A stretch of DNA of 64,000 bases from positions 558,001 through 622,000 of the forward strand of contig NHNW01000014.1 in assembly GCA_002786025.1 (NCBI GenBank), given 5' to 3'. This document shows positions 21,929 to 34,000 of the stretch, in pieces. A model generated the notes under the pieces. The model saw only the letters and a list, made by a program, of their open reading frames with translations. It had not been told where the DNA came from and ran no database searches. Numbering within the stretch: the stretch's first letter is position 1; the number at the start of each line of letters is the position of its first letter. Source of the stretch: Zasmidium citrigriseum. Lineage: Eukaryota > Ascomycota > Dothideomycetes > Mycosphaerellales > Mycosphaerellaceae. The position numbers and the translations under genes were made by a program.

Positions 21929-23949
21929 ATGTCGTTCGGCCGCAGCAACTCGCTGTCCATAAATACGGGCGCGACCAACTCTCTCTTGTAAGTCCAAACC
22001 ATCTCTTAACACACTCTTCAGAGCACAAAGAATACGCCCATACGCGACATCCCTTGCTTCCCACGGATACGGACATCGACATGCCAGCGAAGGTCAGCCG
22101 TGCCGAAAATTTCGAACGTCATCCCGTGCTTGAGTCCCCGGCTGTGTTTGCACGCATGCCGGACGAGATCGCGAACAACGGATTCGAACTCTCCTCCCAG
22201 GGCAATATCTTGAACGCTCCTCCTCGGCCGGTTGCTGGAGCTCGATCTGCTGCTCAACTTGTTAACTATCGGTCTACTGGACCTTCTCGACCTTCGACCG
22301 ATATGCCTTCTGGTCTCTCTCCCGACCAACCGGACGCAGAAGCGCAAGCACAGGCGAAGAGACAGGCAAACGTGAACGCATTCGACGCCGCGATTCAACA
22401 AAAACGCAAATTGGAATCCGGCGACAACCAGAACGGAAGCGCATCTACTCAAGGGCCTTCACTGACAAACAACAGCTCTCAGCAGCAACAACAACAGGCG
22501 CCAGCCTCGAGCGGCGCCGGCCTCTTTGGCAACACCTCGACTCCTCAAGCCTCGAACCAGACGACCGGCGGTAGCGGCCTCTTCGGCAGCAACACCCAGC
22601 AACAGTCGCAACCACAACAGACAGGTGGAATATTCGGCGGCGCGACCAACAATACCCCACAGCAGGGCAGCAGCCTCTTCGGCAACAACCAGCAAAATGC
22701 TCAACCACAGCAGAGCGGTGGAATTTTCAGTGGCATGAACAATCAGCAACAGTCGCAGCCACAACAGACTGGCGGCTTGTTCGGCAGCACGAACACTCAG
22801 CAGCAGCAGAATCAAAGCAGCAATTCGGGCAGTCTGTTTGGAAACCAGCCAAATCAGCCTGGTGGAGTGGGTGGAATTTTCGGCGGAGGAGCTGCTACAT
22901 CACAGAACAACGCTGGTGGAGGTCTCTTCGGCGGAGGCAACACTCAACCAAAGCCCAGCATCTTTGCTGGCGCCAGCTCTGGCCTAGGTAATTCGGCGAC
23001 GATGGGCCAGGGAACCAACATGTTTGCAAAGCCAGGACAGCCCGCCAGTGCTACCAACGCCGGAAACCTGTTTGGATCCGTACACCAGCAGGCTCAGCCA
23101 TCTCTCTTGGGTGCTGCTCAGCACTCTCGCCTCAACCAGTCTGCACCATTCGGTCGACTCAGCATGGGACAGAGTGCAGCACCTACCAACACTGTCGGCG
23201 CGGTCAAGGTCGATCTGGCCAGCCTGAAGCCCACCACTCGTTTCGATGACTGCGTCGATGAAGTTAAGCAGCAGCTCGAGCAGATCGACGAGTTGATTCG
23301 CAAGCAAGAAGACTACTGCAAGGTGATCGAGTCTTTCTGCCCCAAGCACGGCGACGACGTCAACTCAATCGCGCCTGATGTCGACTATGTCAGATCTAAG
23401 GCCGACGATGTCGAGCAGGCACTCATTTCTGACGCTCAGGGTGTGGAGGCACAGCGTAAGAATACCGACAAGGACGCCGGCGATCTTGAACGCTGCCATC
23501 GTATCATCACCAACCTCGCTCTTCCTCAAGCATACCAGTACACCGGTCTCGGAGGCATGTACGGAGCTCAGCAGCGACCACAGCAGAACATTCCAACTCC
23601 AGTCGGCGAGGATCCGAGCAAGTACGACATGGACCTCATTGGCAACTACTTTGTCCCGATGGCGATGGAACTTCAGGGCACAGTCGACAACTACGCGAAG
23701 ACTCTCACCGAGATCGAGAGCCACATGCGCGTGATGGAGAGCTCGGCATACATGCAGGCACAACAGCTCGCTCAGCAGAAGACAGGCATGGGAGGTGGTC
23801 AGATGAATGCCGACGACACTGTCCGCGAACTGGCCGACACTCTCCGTGGCTTCGAGCACAGCATCTTGGGCGTCGCTGGCGTTGTTGGCGAGTGTCGTGA
23901 GGGCGTCAACGAGTTGATTCTGGGACGTTTGGGTGGAGGTTTGCCATGA
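21929..23949 (+). CDS. NUP49: FG nucleoporin Nup49 (Nup58/Nup49 family)
   Basis: The main exon runs to TGA 23947-23949. After a 150-residue region comes a Gln-rich GLFG-repeat domain (about ten GLFG/GIFG units between 22520 and 23080), then a C-terminal coiled-coil domain beginning SLKPTTRFDD that is diagnostic of Nup49, which binds Nsp1 and Nup57 in the central transport channel. Two N-terminal models exist. The simplest starts at ATG 22081 (622 residues). I prefer an upstream exon 21929-21987 encoding MSFGRSNSLSINTGATNSL, an FG-nucleoporin-like start, joined in frame to 22098 (636 residues). That acceptor is weaker than a good-looking CAG at 22021, but the latter would make a 34-bp intron and break the frame. 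Confidence 0.85.
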
Positions 23950-24690
23950 GAAGTCAATACAGCGAATTGACTCGGTAGTACCGGGCTTCCTTTATTGCTC
24001 GGCATTGGCATTGGCGTTGAATGAGAAGGATACCCATGAAAAGACAGGAATTTGCATGAGCGAGGGCGTTTGTACTACTACTTGCTACCACTACTGATAC
24101 CGCATGGCAAGATCCATGTCGAAGAGCATCCCTCAGATGCTGAGATGTTGTATGAAAAAGCGACTTGAAAATCATTCATCTGTTCACAATTCCTGCTGTC
24201 TCGGGAGCGGCTTCCACTTTGGTAGCCAGCAAGCGGATGTGAAGAACTCCCGCCGAAAGACCCTCTTTCACTTGCTCTTATCGCCTTAGCTCCACCTCTA
24301 CTGCACGACGTTAGTCACTGACAGCTACTACATGTAGATCTTGCATAAGTCGTCCATTGGCGCGCCTTACGCCGCCTTTCTCTTCCTCTCTTACCATTGT
24401 CTGCTTGCTCTCTCCCACCTTTCTTTGCTTTGTGGCGGTTGGAGCGCGAGCGAGCCGTGGTATGCGCGGAACACAGTAAGCTGCTGTCACGAGTCTTCTC
24501 GCCTCTTACTATTCGCTTGATCCTGTCATACCGCTTAATACGTTGTGGAGGTCGTACGGCACGCCATTACGAACCTGTTCTCACGCGAAGTACGAAGACC
24601 GGTAGAACTGAAGAGCTTGACGCCACGAGCGGCATTGGAGCGTGATACAGACACAACCAACAGGAACACAAGAGACAGCCGCCACACAAA
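23950..24690. other. Intergenic region
   Basis: About 740 bp of untranslated and promoter sequence between NUP49 and the MATE gene. No supported ORF. Confidence 0.5.
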
Positions 24691-26763
24691 ATGAGCTCCA
24701 ACAAGCCCATCGACGTAATGCGCAACCGCAGCGGCTCGCCCTCGACCTCGCGAAGTCTGGGCACGAGCTACCGCTCACAACACCATATCGCGGCCATCGC
24801 GGAAGAGGCCATTGCACAAGACCTTCAAGATGACGAATTCGACGACGATGATAGCGAAGCACAGATCGACGGCAATGGCGAGCTCCTCTCCCGTATCCAG
24901 ACCGCGCCTGAGATGCCCACGCTGGGACCGCATAGTATGACGGGATACTACCGCCGACCATCGATCATGGCGGCGGGCCCAAGGCCGTTTCTGGGCGCGC
25001 AGCAGCCAGAAACGGTGGTTCCTGTGGCGCAGGACTGGGAGGCGGCGATTGGGGAGGAGAGGAGTCTTTTGAGGGACAACCATATCATTCCGCCGAAACA
25101 CCCTAGACGAAGGGAGAGTGGGGCAAGTGAGGGCGGTTTGAGGAAGATGATAAGTACGACGTTTAGTGTGAGGAAGAGGAGTAGTGTCATGGGTTTGGCG
25201 GAGGAGGGACATGCCAATGGGGATGGACAGGGGACCGTGGACGAGCAGACGGCATTGTTGGGGCCGGAAGGGAGGGATCCTACAGCGCCGTATGGAGGAG
25301 AAGACAGTCCGGAGAACATCGCGAAGAAGTGGGAAGAGGCGGTAGAAGGGGGCATGATCCATACGACGTGGCAGCGGGAGACGAAAGTCCTGACGAGATA
25401 TTCGGCGCCGCTGATTTTCACGTTTATCCTCCAGCAGAGTTTGACGTTGACGTCGGTCTTTACGGTGGGACATATTGGCAAGAATGAGCTGGGTGCTGTG
25501 AGTCTGGGTGCTATGACGGCGAATATTACGGGTTATGCGGTATATCATGGGCTGGCGACGAGTCTGGATACGTTGTGCGCGCAGGCGTATGGGAGTGGGA
25601 AGAAGAAGCTTGTCGGGCTGTATTTGCAGCGGATGGTGTTCTTCCTCTGGGTCATTACGATTCCGATTGCGGTGCTATGGCTGGCTGGAACGCAGATTCT
25701 CATGAGAATCGTCCCCGAGAAGGAGATTGCTGAGCTGGCTGGTGCATATCTCAAAGTCCTGATCATCGGAGCCCCGGGATATTCGTCTTTCGAAGCCGCG
25801 AAACGATACGTCCAAGCCCAAGGCCGTTTCGATGCGAACTTGTACGTCCTCCTCATCGCGGCGCCGCTCAATATCTTGATGCACTATCTCTTCGTCTGGG
25901 TCTTTGACTGGGGCTTCATCGGCTGCCCAATCGCGGTCGTCACAACCGAGACCCTCATGCCAATCCTGCTGCTTCTCTACGTCCGCTTCGTCGGCGGCAT
26001 GGAGTGCTGGCCCGGCTTCACGCGCAAAGCGTGGACAAATTGGGGTCCTATGGTGCGTCTCGCGCTCCCGGGTCTCATCATGGTCCTGGCCGAATTCCTC
26101 GCCTTCGAAATCCTCACCCTCGCCTCCGCGCGCATCTCCGCCGCTCATCTGGCCGCGAACACCGTCATGCAATCCGTCAGCGTGCTCACGTACCAACTCC
26201 CCTTCCCACTGTCCATCGCGGCTTCCACGCGATCCGCGAATCTTATCGGTGCTGGCTTGCCTGATGCAGCGAAGGTCACGACGAAAGTCACCTTTTTCAT
26301 GGGCGCTGTTATTGGGATGTTCAATATGATCATGCTCTCGTCGCTCAAGGACTACATCCCCCGACTCTTCACCAGCGAAGCTGATGTCGTGCTCCTCGCG
26401 GCACATGCGCTCCCGGTCAACGCCGCACTGCAACTCTTCGATGCCCTGGCGGCACAAGCTAACGGTCTCCTCCGTGGACTCGGAAAACAGGAAATCGGTG
26501 GCTATGTGAATCTTTTTGCTTACTATGTGGTACGTTCCACCTGACCCCAAAACAACAAATCTTAAAACTGACTTGACGTGCCACAGATCGCCCTCCCACT
26601 GTCTTTCGGCCTGGGGTTCGGTTTACATTGGGATCTCGTTGGACTTTGGACTGGTCCTGCGCTGGGTCTGGCGATTGTTTTTGGGTTTGAGGTTGTTTTT
26701 ATTTATCGGACGAGTTATGAGCAGGCTAGTGAGGAGGCTGCTAGGAGGAATGCGGCTGGTTAG
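24691..26763 (+). CDS. MATE family multidrug/cation antiporter
   Basis: Two exons, 24691-26529 and 26587-26763 (57-bp intron), 671 residues. Residues 1-225 are polar, acidic and disordered (a DDEFDDDDSE run near 50), the usual cytosolic tail of fungal vacuolar MATE proteins. From about residue 230 come twelve predicted membrane spans in two MATN halves; conserved signatures include LDTLCAQAYGSG in the first half and ANTVMQSVSVLTYQLPF in the second. MATE proteins export organic cations and metabolites in exchange for H+ or Na+. The yeast relative Erc1 confers ethionine resistance. The short second exon supplies the last two spans. Substrate is unknown. Confidence 0.93.
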
Positions 26764-27721
26764 ATTGGGAGTCAAAAGGCTACGACAGATGCCGATGAAA
26801 AGGGGTTGCATGTGGCGTTTGTGATTTGAAACGGCTGTGGGTATGGTCACAACTATGAGTGTGTATGTAGATGGGGTTCACGGGAAGGTTGTATATAGTG
26901 TCATGTATTATGTTACATGCACTTATGGGCATGTGCAGTGCGATCGAACGCTTTCAGAAGATCCTTGTCCATTTGACCGGCAAAAGAATAAGAGGTAGAA
27001 TGATTGACGCTCGAACTAGGAAATGGCAAAAGGGAAGGGGCATGGCCGGAGCCATACCACTACGACATAGTCGCATAACGAATCTGGTAATTCAGCTACT
27101 TCCCTGAGAGACTCTGGTTTTCAAGTGGTTTATGGAACGTGGTGCTTGAGCTGTGTTGACTTAGCTTGCGGTGGACATGGACTAGCCCGAGGATCACATG
27201 CTTGCGCGCTGGCGAAGCACAGGCCGACTTTCACAAGACTAAACTGATACTGTCTTTTTGATCGGCATCAATTACCAGCACTGATTGCGTCTGTAAGGAG
27301 ACTTTTATCGAGAATACACGTCGTGGTTGCACATATCCACGACGACCCGGTTTCAACCTGAACACCTTCTTCCTTCTTCTTGTGTCACGCATGACAATTC
27401 ACGAACACCGCCTAGGCATTGGATCTATGTGTGCTACATGATATCAACGGCTTGAGTATTCCAATACCAGCAAACTACCTTTCCAAATCGCAGAAAGATC
27501 TACTGGATACCCAATACCGTCTTTGCGGATTTGAGAATCTGGTCATCGGGCGGAGAGATGGCCAGCGCATTGCGCACGCTGTTAGCAGAGGCTCGTGATC
27601 GCTGAGAGGATATGTACAAATACCCAGAAAGTAGGAGTAGGCGATTGCAGCAAAAGACGACTCTGCTACACCTTTCGCTCCCAATCCCTCAACTGCCAGG
27701 CAGCATTCTCTCAGGCTCATC
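26764..27721. other. Intergenic region
   Basis: About 960 bp, the promoter side of the histidine-rich peptide gene. Short overlapping frames only; nothing supported. Confidence 0.5.
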
Positions 27722-28081
27722 ATGAAGCTCACTCTCCTCAGTCTCGCCTCTCTTCTCCTCGCGGTCTCGGCCGTAAGTCCACCGACCCCCTTGCCTTTCA
27801 CCAGTCCACTCTCACTAATACACTGCTAGGCCCCAGCACCGAAAGAAATCCACGAAATCCATCACCACCACCATGCCGACGGCACCGAAATGTCAACCAC
27901 TGAAATGGAGAATATGAAGCGTGAAGAGCCCGCTTCTGGAGTCCATGAGATTCATCATCACCACCATCACCATGATGAGAAGCGAGAGGCGCATCAGGGG
28001 CATATCCATACTTCCGAGGGAGAGGGAATGGCGGAGGCGAGGGAGGAGAGTGATGTTTATGGGACATTGTGGCTGAAGTGA
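27722..28081 (+). CDS. Small secreted histidine-rich protein, possible Kex2 precursor
   Basis: Two exons, 27722-27772 and 27830-28081 (57-bp intron placed exactly at the signal peptide end), 100 residues. MKLTLLSLASLLLAVSA is a clear signal peptide. The mature part contains two related segments, IHEIHHHHH and VHEIHHHHHHH, plus scattered His, Asp and Glu, which would bind Ni, Zn or Cu. Two dibasic sites, MKR-EE and EKR-EA, flank the second His segment; KR followed by EA is the arrangement trimmed by Kex2 and Ste13-type proteases in yeast alpha-factor precursors. Processing into peptides and metal binding are inferences. It has no cysteine. The gene is convergent with FAD1, 178 bp away. Confidence 0.8.
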
Positions 28082-28259
28082 AGATCTTGAGGTGACAGAT
28101 GGTTGGTTTGAACTGGTGATAAGTGGGTTTGTGTGTGGTGTATGAACATGTACGCTGCATTGGAGCATGGTCTCTAGGTGTCTCTTACCAAATGCCTTCC
28201 TCTTCCCAAGAATGATATAACGTTGTATCCCCCTTTGATAGCGATCACCTCTCCTCCTG

Positions 28260-29358
28260 CTACCGATCTCTCCCCAACCTCTCCTCCTCATCCTCAATCA
28301 ACTCATAGGCCGGTCGATACTTCACCCCGTCCCCTACACCTTCCACTCCTGACACAGCCAACGCCGGATTTGGATGCGTATCCGTCGTGCCCCCTAGACT
28401 TGTATAACCCATGTCATATAACTCACAATACTCCACGCCGACCTCCCTTATAAACGTCCAAATGTCCGCATAATGCCAATCGATCACCGGATGGATTCGC
28501 ATGAAACTCGGCCAGCCGCCATCGGTAGGGTCAAAATGCGTCAGATTGGCACCATGGGGATCTGTTCGACGCGTACCGACAAATATGGCGCGAACAGTGG
28601 GGTAATCCGAGAGATATGCAGCGAATGCCTCTTTCATCGGTTTGTGGTACTGGGCGAGAGAGAGGTGATATTTGGCTGCGGAGCGGGAGACGAAGGTCGT
28701 GACGGAGGGAAAGGGGTTCGGCGAGACGATGTAGACGGAGCGGAGAGTTGGAGGGAGGGCGACAGGTTGCTCGCGGGACGGCGGTGGCGGGTGGGAATTG
28801 TTGACGACGGTGGTGGAGGGCGGGGTGGGATTGCCGGTGGAGTGCGAGTGCAGGGCGGCGAGGTAGAGGATCAGCAGGACCAGGCAGTCCTTGCCGCCGT
28901 TGTAGGAGAATGAGAGCTCATCGAGACTTTACCACATATTCATTAGCAAAGAATATCAATCGATGTCTAAGTAAATATATCACTCACCTGTACTTCTCCA
29001 ACGCCTGCGAGATAACACCCAACGATATCCTGGTCTGCTGCTGCACCTGCCTCACTCTCTCGCTCCCCGGCGGCCGCTCCAGCAATTCGCACACTCGCTT
29101 GTGCACGCGCTCGCACTGCTCCGCCAGCGACTGCGTCTCGGCTACCTCATCCTTGAGGTTGTGGTCGGGGTGGAGGGGAGCTGCTTTCGCCGACGACTCA
29201 TCGGTGCGGGCGGCGGGCATCACCGACGACGCTTTCAGGCATGTAGACACGTTATGAGAGAAGGAGAGGGCGCATGTTCGGTGGAGCAGGTGACGGGCTG
29301 AAGTGAGCATTGAGGATGGATTGGGACCCTGCGGTGGAAATGCCGACGCGGATGACAT
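28260..29358 (-). CDS. FAD1: FAD synthase (FMN adenylyltransferase)
   Basis: Two exons, 29358-28988 and 28926-28260 (61-bp intron), 345 residues. The protein belongs to the PAPS-reductase-like fold used by eukaryotic FAD synthases, which make FAD from FMN and ATP. Conserved parts are the SFSYNGGKDC nucleotide-binding loop at the start of exon 2, VGTRRTDPHG, the FDPTD..WP..MR.HPVIDWHYADIW segment and YTSLGGTTDTHPN, ending with the family tail RPAYELIEDEEERLGR. The intron join gives YSLDELSFSYNGG as in relatives. The first 45 residues before MPAARTD are Arg/Ser rich with few acids and may be a mitochondrial presequence; starting at that Met (29220) instead would give a cytosolic form. Confidence 0.93.
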
Positions 29359-29692
29359 CGGTGCTGTTCGCTTCGGCGGGGCTGGAGGGATGGCGGGGCA
29401 GTGTTCTGCTGTAGAAAGATATCGAAGGGAAATTGAACTCTATGCAACAGACAATGGTATTGAGAGTGTTTGGGACGACGATATTGTGACTCCCGGCTAT
29501 GGGATATCTTTTATGTCAGACCGGACACTGAGGAACGTTGCCGTAGATGTCGGTATCTCAGCCGGGAACCGCATAGGTGGAGTGCTCAGCTAGTATTACC
29601 GATGGATTCAAGCCCTCCCTCACAGCGAACCCTTGCCGATGAACGTGAAGAGAGGGAACACCTTGCGATGCTGTTCTTCCTCTTGACGTCAA
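29359..29692. other. Intergenic region between FAD1 and TAP42
   Basis: 334 bp serving as FAD1 promoter and TAP42 3' region. Nothing coding is supported. Confidence 0.5.
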
Positions 29693-30760
29693 TCATCCTC
29701 TGTTCAGAGTATTGCCACTCCCCTTCGGATTTGCCTCGACATACTCATCCCACTCTCTGGCCTTCATCGTCTCTCTGTCCGCAGCTTCCATATCATCCTC
29801 ATCCACTTGTGGCTTGACTTCACTCTGCGGTCCACCACCTTCGATCATGCCTCCCCGTCGCCGCTCCTCTTCGAGATACTCGTCGATGCTCATGGTGGGT
29901 AGGCTGTGATCCGGTCTGAACACGCCATCACGGAACTCTTCCCTCTTGCTCGTTAGAGTAAAAGGACGTAGTGGCTTTCCACTGTTATCCAGTAGAGGCC
30001 CACGCATGCCAGCAGAGAGATGCCGTGAGTCTAGTCTCTCGCTGTATCCATCTGCATGTCTGCCGTTTCGTTCTCTTGCGTCGTTGGGCTGCTGTCGTTG
30101 GTCTGGAGGCGGCGATGGAGGCGCCAGAGACAAAATGTGCAACTCCTGACCTATGGATTCGAGGGAGGCGAAGGTCTGATGCGTACAGTACGCAATGTTC
30201 GTCAACTGGAGCTTTCGATATGCCTCGTCGTCGTTCTGTACAATCTGTGGATTCTGTCGCAGGTATTCAAGTTGCTGCTTCAGTGCCTTCTCTTCTTTGA
30301 ATCGTCTGATCTTTGCATCTCTTCGTGCTGCTGGGTCTCTCGTCGATGCGGTTGAGAACGTATTTGGTGACTCTTGATACTGCTCAAAGAGCTTCGCATC
30401 ATCCTTCGATAGCAGATCGTAGTTGTCCAACTGCTTCAGATATCGCTCGTAGCTCTGCTGTGCTCGTTGCAGGTTTGCTTTGCGCTGCTCTTGCCCGTTG
30501 ATTCGTAATACTAACTCGGCGACTCGGTAGTTGAGGAGAAGGTATTGGAGGTCAGCTGTTCCTATGTCTTCGAGGGACTCGTTCGGGCTGAATAAAGATA
30601 TCTGCCCGGCGATTTCGAGGCATTCTTCGTACAGCTGGATCGCCAGCAGAAGGTTGTCTTGGAAGCTGGCCGAGTTGCTGTCGTAGCTGTTCTCTATCGT
30701 GCCTCGCTTTTGTTCGGCTTCTGAATAAACAGAGCGAAGGCTTCGGTGTTCATCTGACAT
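29693..30760 (-). CDS. TAP42: Tap42/alpha4-like PP2A-binding protein
   Basis: Intronless, 355 residues from ATG 30758-30760 (MSDEHRSLRS); an in-frame upstream ATG at 30844 would add 28 polar residues and is less family-like. Tap42/alpha4 binds the catalytic subunits of PP2A-type phosphatases downstream of TORC1. The N-terminal two thirds is all helical and TPR-like (LYEECLEIAGQISLFSPNE, YLLLNYRVAELVLR). The C-terminal third contains the conserved PLRPFTLTSKREEFRDGVFRP strand, SIDEYLEEERRRG and the acidic tail with REWDEYVEANPKGSGNT. Divergent from DCL1 with a 331-bp shared promoter. Confidence 0.93.
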   Translation of the reverse strand: MSDEHRSLRSVYSEAEQKRGTIENSYDSNSASFQDNLLLAIQLYEECLEIAGQISLFSPNESLEDIGTADLQYLLLNYRVAELVLRINGQEQRKANLQRAQQSYERYLKQLDNYDLLSKDDAKLFEQYQESPNTFSTASTRDPAARRDAKIRRFKEEKALKQQLEYLRQNPQIVQNDDEAYRKLQLTNIAYCTHQTFASLESIGQELHILSLAPPSPPPDQRQQPNDARERNGRHADGYSERLDSRHLSAGMRGPLLDNSGKPLRPFTLTSKREEFRDGVFRPDHSLPTMSIDEYLEEERRRGGMIEGGGPQSEVKPQVDEDDMEAADRETMKAREWDEYVEANPKGSGNTLNRG

Positions 30761-31091
30761 CGTCGTAGCTGCTCGTGTTTGCTGGTGAAGCTGTTGTTTG
30801 TTGCAGCTGCCGCTCTCGTGCTTGACATCTGATTGAAGATTCACTCCACGGCTCGCGGCAGCTGGCTAAGCGAGATGGTCTGTGCGTCTGGCGCTACTGC
30901 CGCCCGCTATTTCTCGGCGGCGGCACCTTTGATGAACTCAAACATGCAAACACGACCCCTTTGCTCAGCATCTGCACGCTGCCGCTGCCGCCTCGATATG
31001 AGCGGTGACTATTGATCTCCGAGCACAGAGCATACATCTCGGTGCTCGTCTTTGCTCTGCCACTGACACTCCAGCACTACCGTCGCCCATC
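30761..31091. promoter_or_regulatory. Shared divergent promoter of TAP42 and DCL1
   Basis: 331 bp between the two start codons is all that separates a TOR-pathway gene and the Dicer gene. It contains no ORF that extends either gene convincingly. No specific factor site is claimed. Confidence 0.5.
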
Positions 31092-34000
31092 ATGGGCGCT
31101 CCAGAGGCTCCACCGCCAAAGCCCAAGGATGAGGACCAGTACGACAATGCCTCAGATTCCGAAGACGAACTGCCACGTGGCGGTCCAGCTACCAACTTTG
31201 TCGAGAAGCGTCGCGCTCAGAAGGCCATCTTCGACACCTGGCTCACAAGCTCCGCCGGACAGGAAGCATTGAAGCCAAAGACCAAGGATGGCCGCAACAA
31301 GGAGGAAGCCGACGAGATGCAGTCCATCCACTCTCTACTGGCCCAACAACAGAGAGGTAGCCAGATCGTCAAGAACCCACGCGAGTATCAGATTGAATTG
31401 TTCGAGAGGGCCAAGAAGGAGAACACCATCGCTGTCCTCGACACTGGATCCGGAAAGACTCTGATTGCCGTACTGCTCCTTCGATGGATCATTGACAATG
31501 AGCTCGAGCGACGAGCGGCCGGTCATGCGTCAAAGATCTCATTCTTCTTGGTCTCTTCCGTCACGCTGGTCTACCAGCAATTTTCCGTGCTCGAATGCAA
31601 TCTGGATCACAAGGTCACACGGCTTTGTGGAGCAGACGGCGTGGACCGCTTCAACCATGCAAAATGGCAGCAAATGTTCGCCGAGAACAAAGTCATCGTC
31701 TGCACCGCTGAGATCCTGTTCCAATGCCTGTCTCACAGCTACATCTCCATGAAGCAGATTAACCTGCTGATCTTCGACGAGGCTCATCATACGAAGAAGA
31801 ACCACAACTACGCGAGGTACCCGCCCTGACATGCCGCTTTTGATGCGTTACTAATTGAGGCATAGGATCATCAAGGACTTCTACTTGCACGAATCTATTG
31901 CTGATCGACCGAGAGTCTTTGGAATGACAGCAAGCCCAATCGATGCAAAGACAGATGTCGTCCAGGCAGCGTCAGAACTGGAGACATTACTCAATTGCAA
32001 GATTGCCACTACGAAAGACATGAGTCTGACGGACGCAATCAAGCGACCGGAGGAAAACGTGCTGAAGTACGATGCATTGCCGCACGCGAATTACGCAACG
32101 CCGTTGTTACACGCTCTCAATACCCAATATGGACACATCGCCTGCTTCAAGAGTACTTTGAGCCGAGCCACCGAAGTCTCTCGACACCTGGGACGATGGT
32201 GCGCCGATCGTCACCTCTTGACCACGCTCTCGCCCGAGAAATCTAGGAAGTTCGAGGTTGAGGTCGAGAAGAGGTATCACGCTCGGAAAGGCCAGCAGCA
32301 GGTTGCGGATCTGGATGCAGACGTTCAGGAGATCCGTGACGCGATCGCCTTCGTGCAACAACAAAGTGCATTGGTTTCAGCCATTGGACCAAACGATCTC
32401 AGCTCCAAGGTCCTGCAGCTTCAAGCGTATCTACGGATGCAGTTTGAGCGGGAATCGAATCATCGCTGCATTGTCTTTGTCGATCGTCGCTCAACAGCAC
32501 GACTTCTGAATGCCCTCTTCCAAATCATCCGAACTCCGCACATGCGCCCCGATTTTCTGGTCGGCTCTCGGTCGGGCGGTGTTGACGAAGAGAACTTTTC
32601 GTTCAGACAGCAAGTCGTGACGCTGCTGAAATTCAGAAAGGGGGAGCTGAACTGCCTGTTTGCTACGTCCGTGGCAGAGGAAGGTCTTGATGTCCCAGAC
32701 TGCAACCTCGTCATTCGCTTCGACATGTACAACACCATGATCCAGTACGTGCAGTCAAGAGGAAGAGCAAGAAATCAGAACTCGAAGTTCATTCACATGT
32801 TGGAGAATGGCAACTCCATCCACGAACAGATCCTGGGCGAGGTCCGCTGGCAAGAGTCCAGCATGAGGCGATTCTGTGATCTGCTGCCGGACGACAGGAA
32901 GCTACAAGGCAGCGAAGACGGCCTTGAGCTGTTGATGGAAAAGGAGAAGAACCTGCAGACCTACACCGAGCCTTCGACATCAGCAAAGCTGACGTACGGC
33001 AACGCTTTGGGAATTCTCGCCCATTTCATTTCCGCGATTCCGACTGAGAGCGACGAACCACAGCATCCGACATATGTGGTGTCGAGTCGAGGATCGAAAT
33101 TCATCGCCGAAGTCGTCTTGCCGCCAAACGCTCCCATCCGGTCTGCACTTTCCAAGCTGCATACCAAGAAGATGCTTGCGAAGCGATCTGCGGCATTCCA
33201 AGCGTGTATCGAACTCCGGAGGAAGAAGTACCTCAACGAGCACTTTATGCCCATATATCAGAAGAAGCTCCCAGCTATGCGCAATGCGTTGCTGGCGGTC
33301 GATTCGAAGAACAAGAACGAGTATAGTATGCTGATCAAGCCGAGCATCTGGAAGGAGCAGCGAGGTACCCTGCCGACGGAGCTCTCTATCACTATCATCG
33401 ACTTTCCACAAGGTCTCGAGACTCCACATCAGCCCATTGCAATGCTCACGAGAACACCAATGCCGCAGTTTCCGACATTCCAGGTCCACTTGAACGATGG
33501 CCGTGCGTCTGAAGTGGTATCTACAAGCGTTTCTGCAGCTTTGCCTCTTGATGAGAAGACCCTGGCCAAGTTGACACGCTTCACGATGAAAGTCTTCGAG
33601 GACGTCTTCAGCAAGACGTATGAGGAAGATGCCGCCAAGCTGTCTTACTGGATTGCACCTATTCGTCGCTCGCAGGACCCAATGAATGCAGCGGTAGCTG
33701 GTGTTGATCCTCTCGCTGCTATTGACTGGGCCCTGCTTGACGAAGTCTTCAAGCATGGCAACTACAGCTGGACACCGGAGATGAAGGACAGCTTTCTGGC
33801 AGACCGCTTTCTGGTCGATGTGTGGGATGGCAGCCGGAAGTTCTACTCCAAGCAAGTCGATCCATCTCGCAAGCCGACGGATCCCATTCCCGAAGGCGTT
33901 GCCAAATCGAAGTTCACTGGCTCCATTCTGGACTACAGTATCAGTCTGTGGAAGAAGGCCCGCAAGGAGCGTGATCCACTCTGGTCTCGTACTCAGTCTG

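Noticed and set aside
27890..27990. Histidine runs as an artificial His-tag or vector contamination
   Set aside because: Codons alternate CAC/CAT within a natural secreted ORF with an intron, and the runs are embedded in repeated HEIHHH context.
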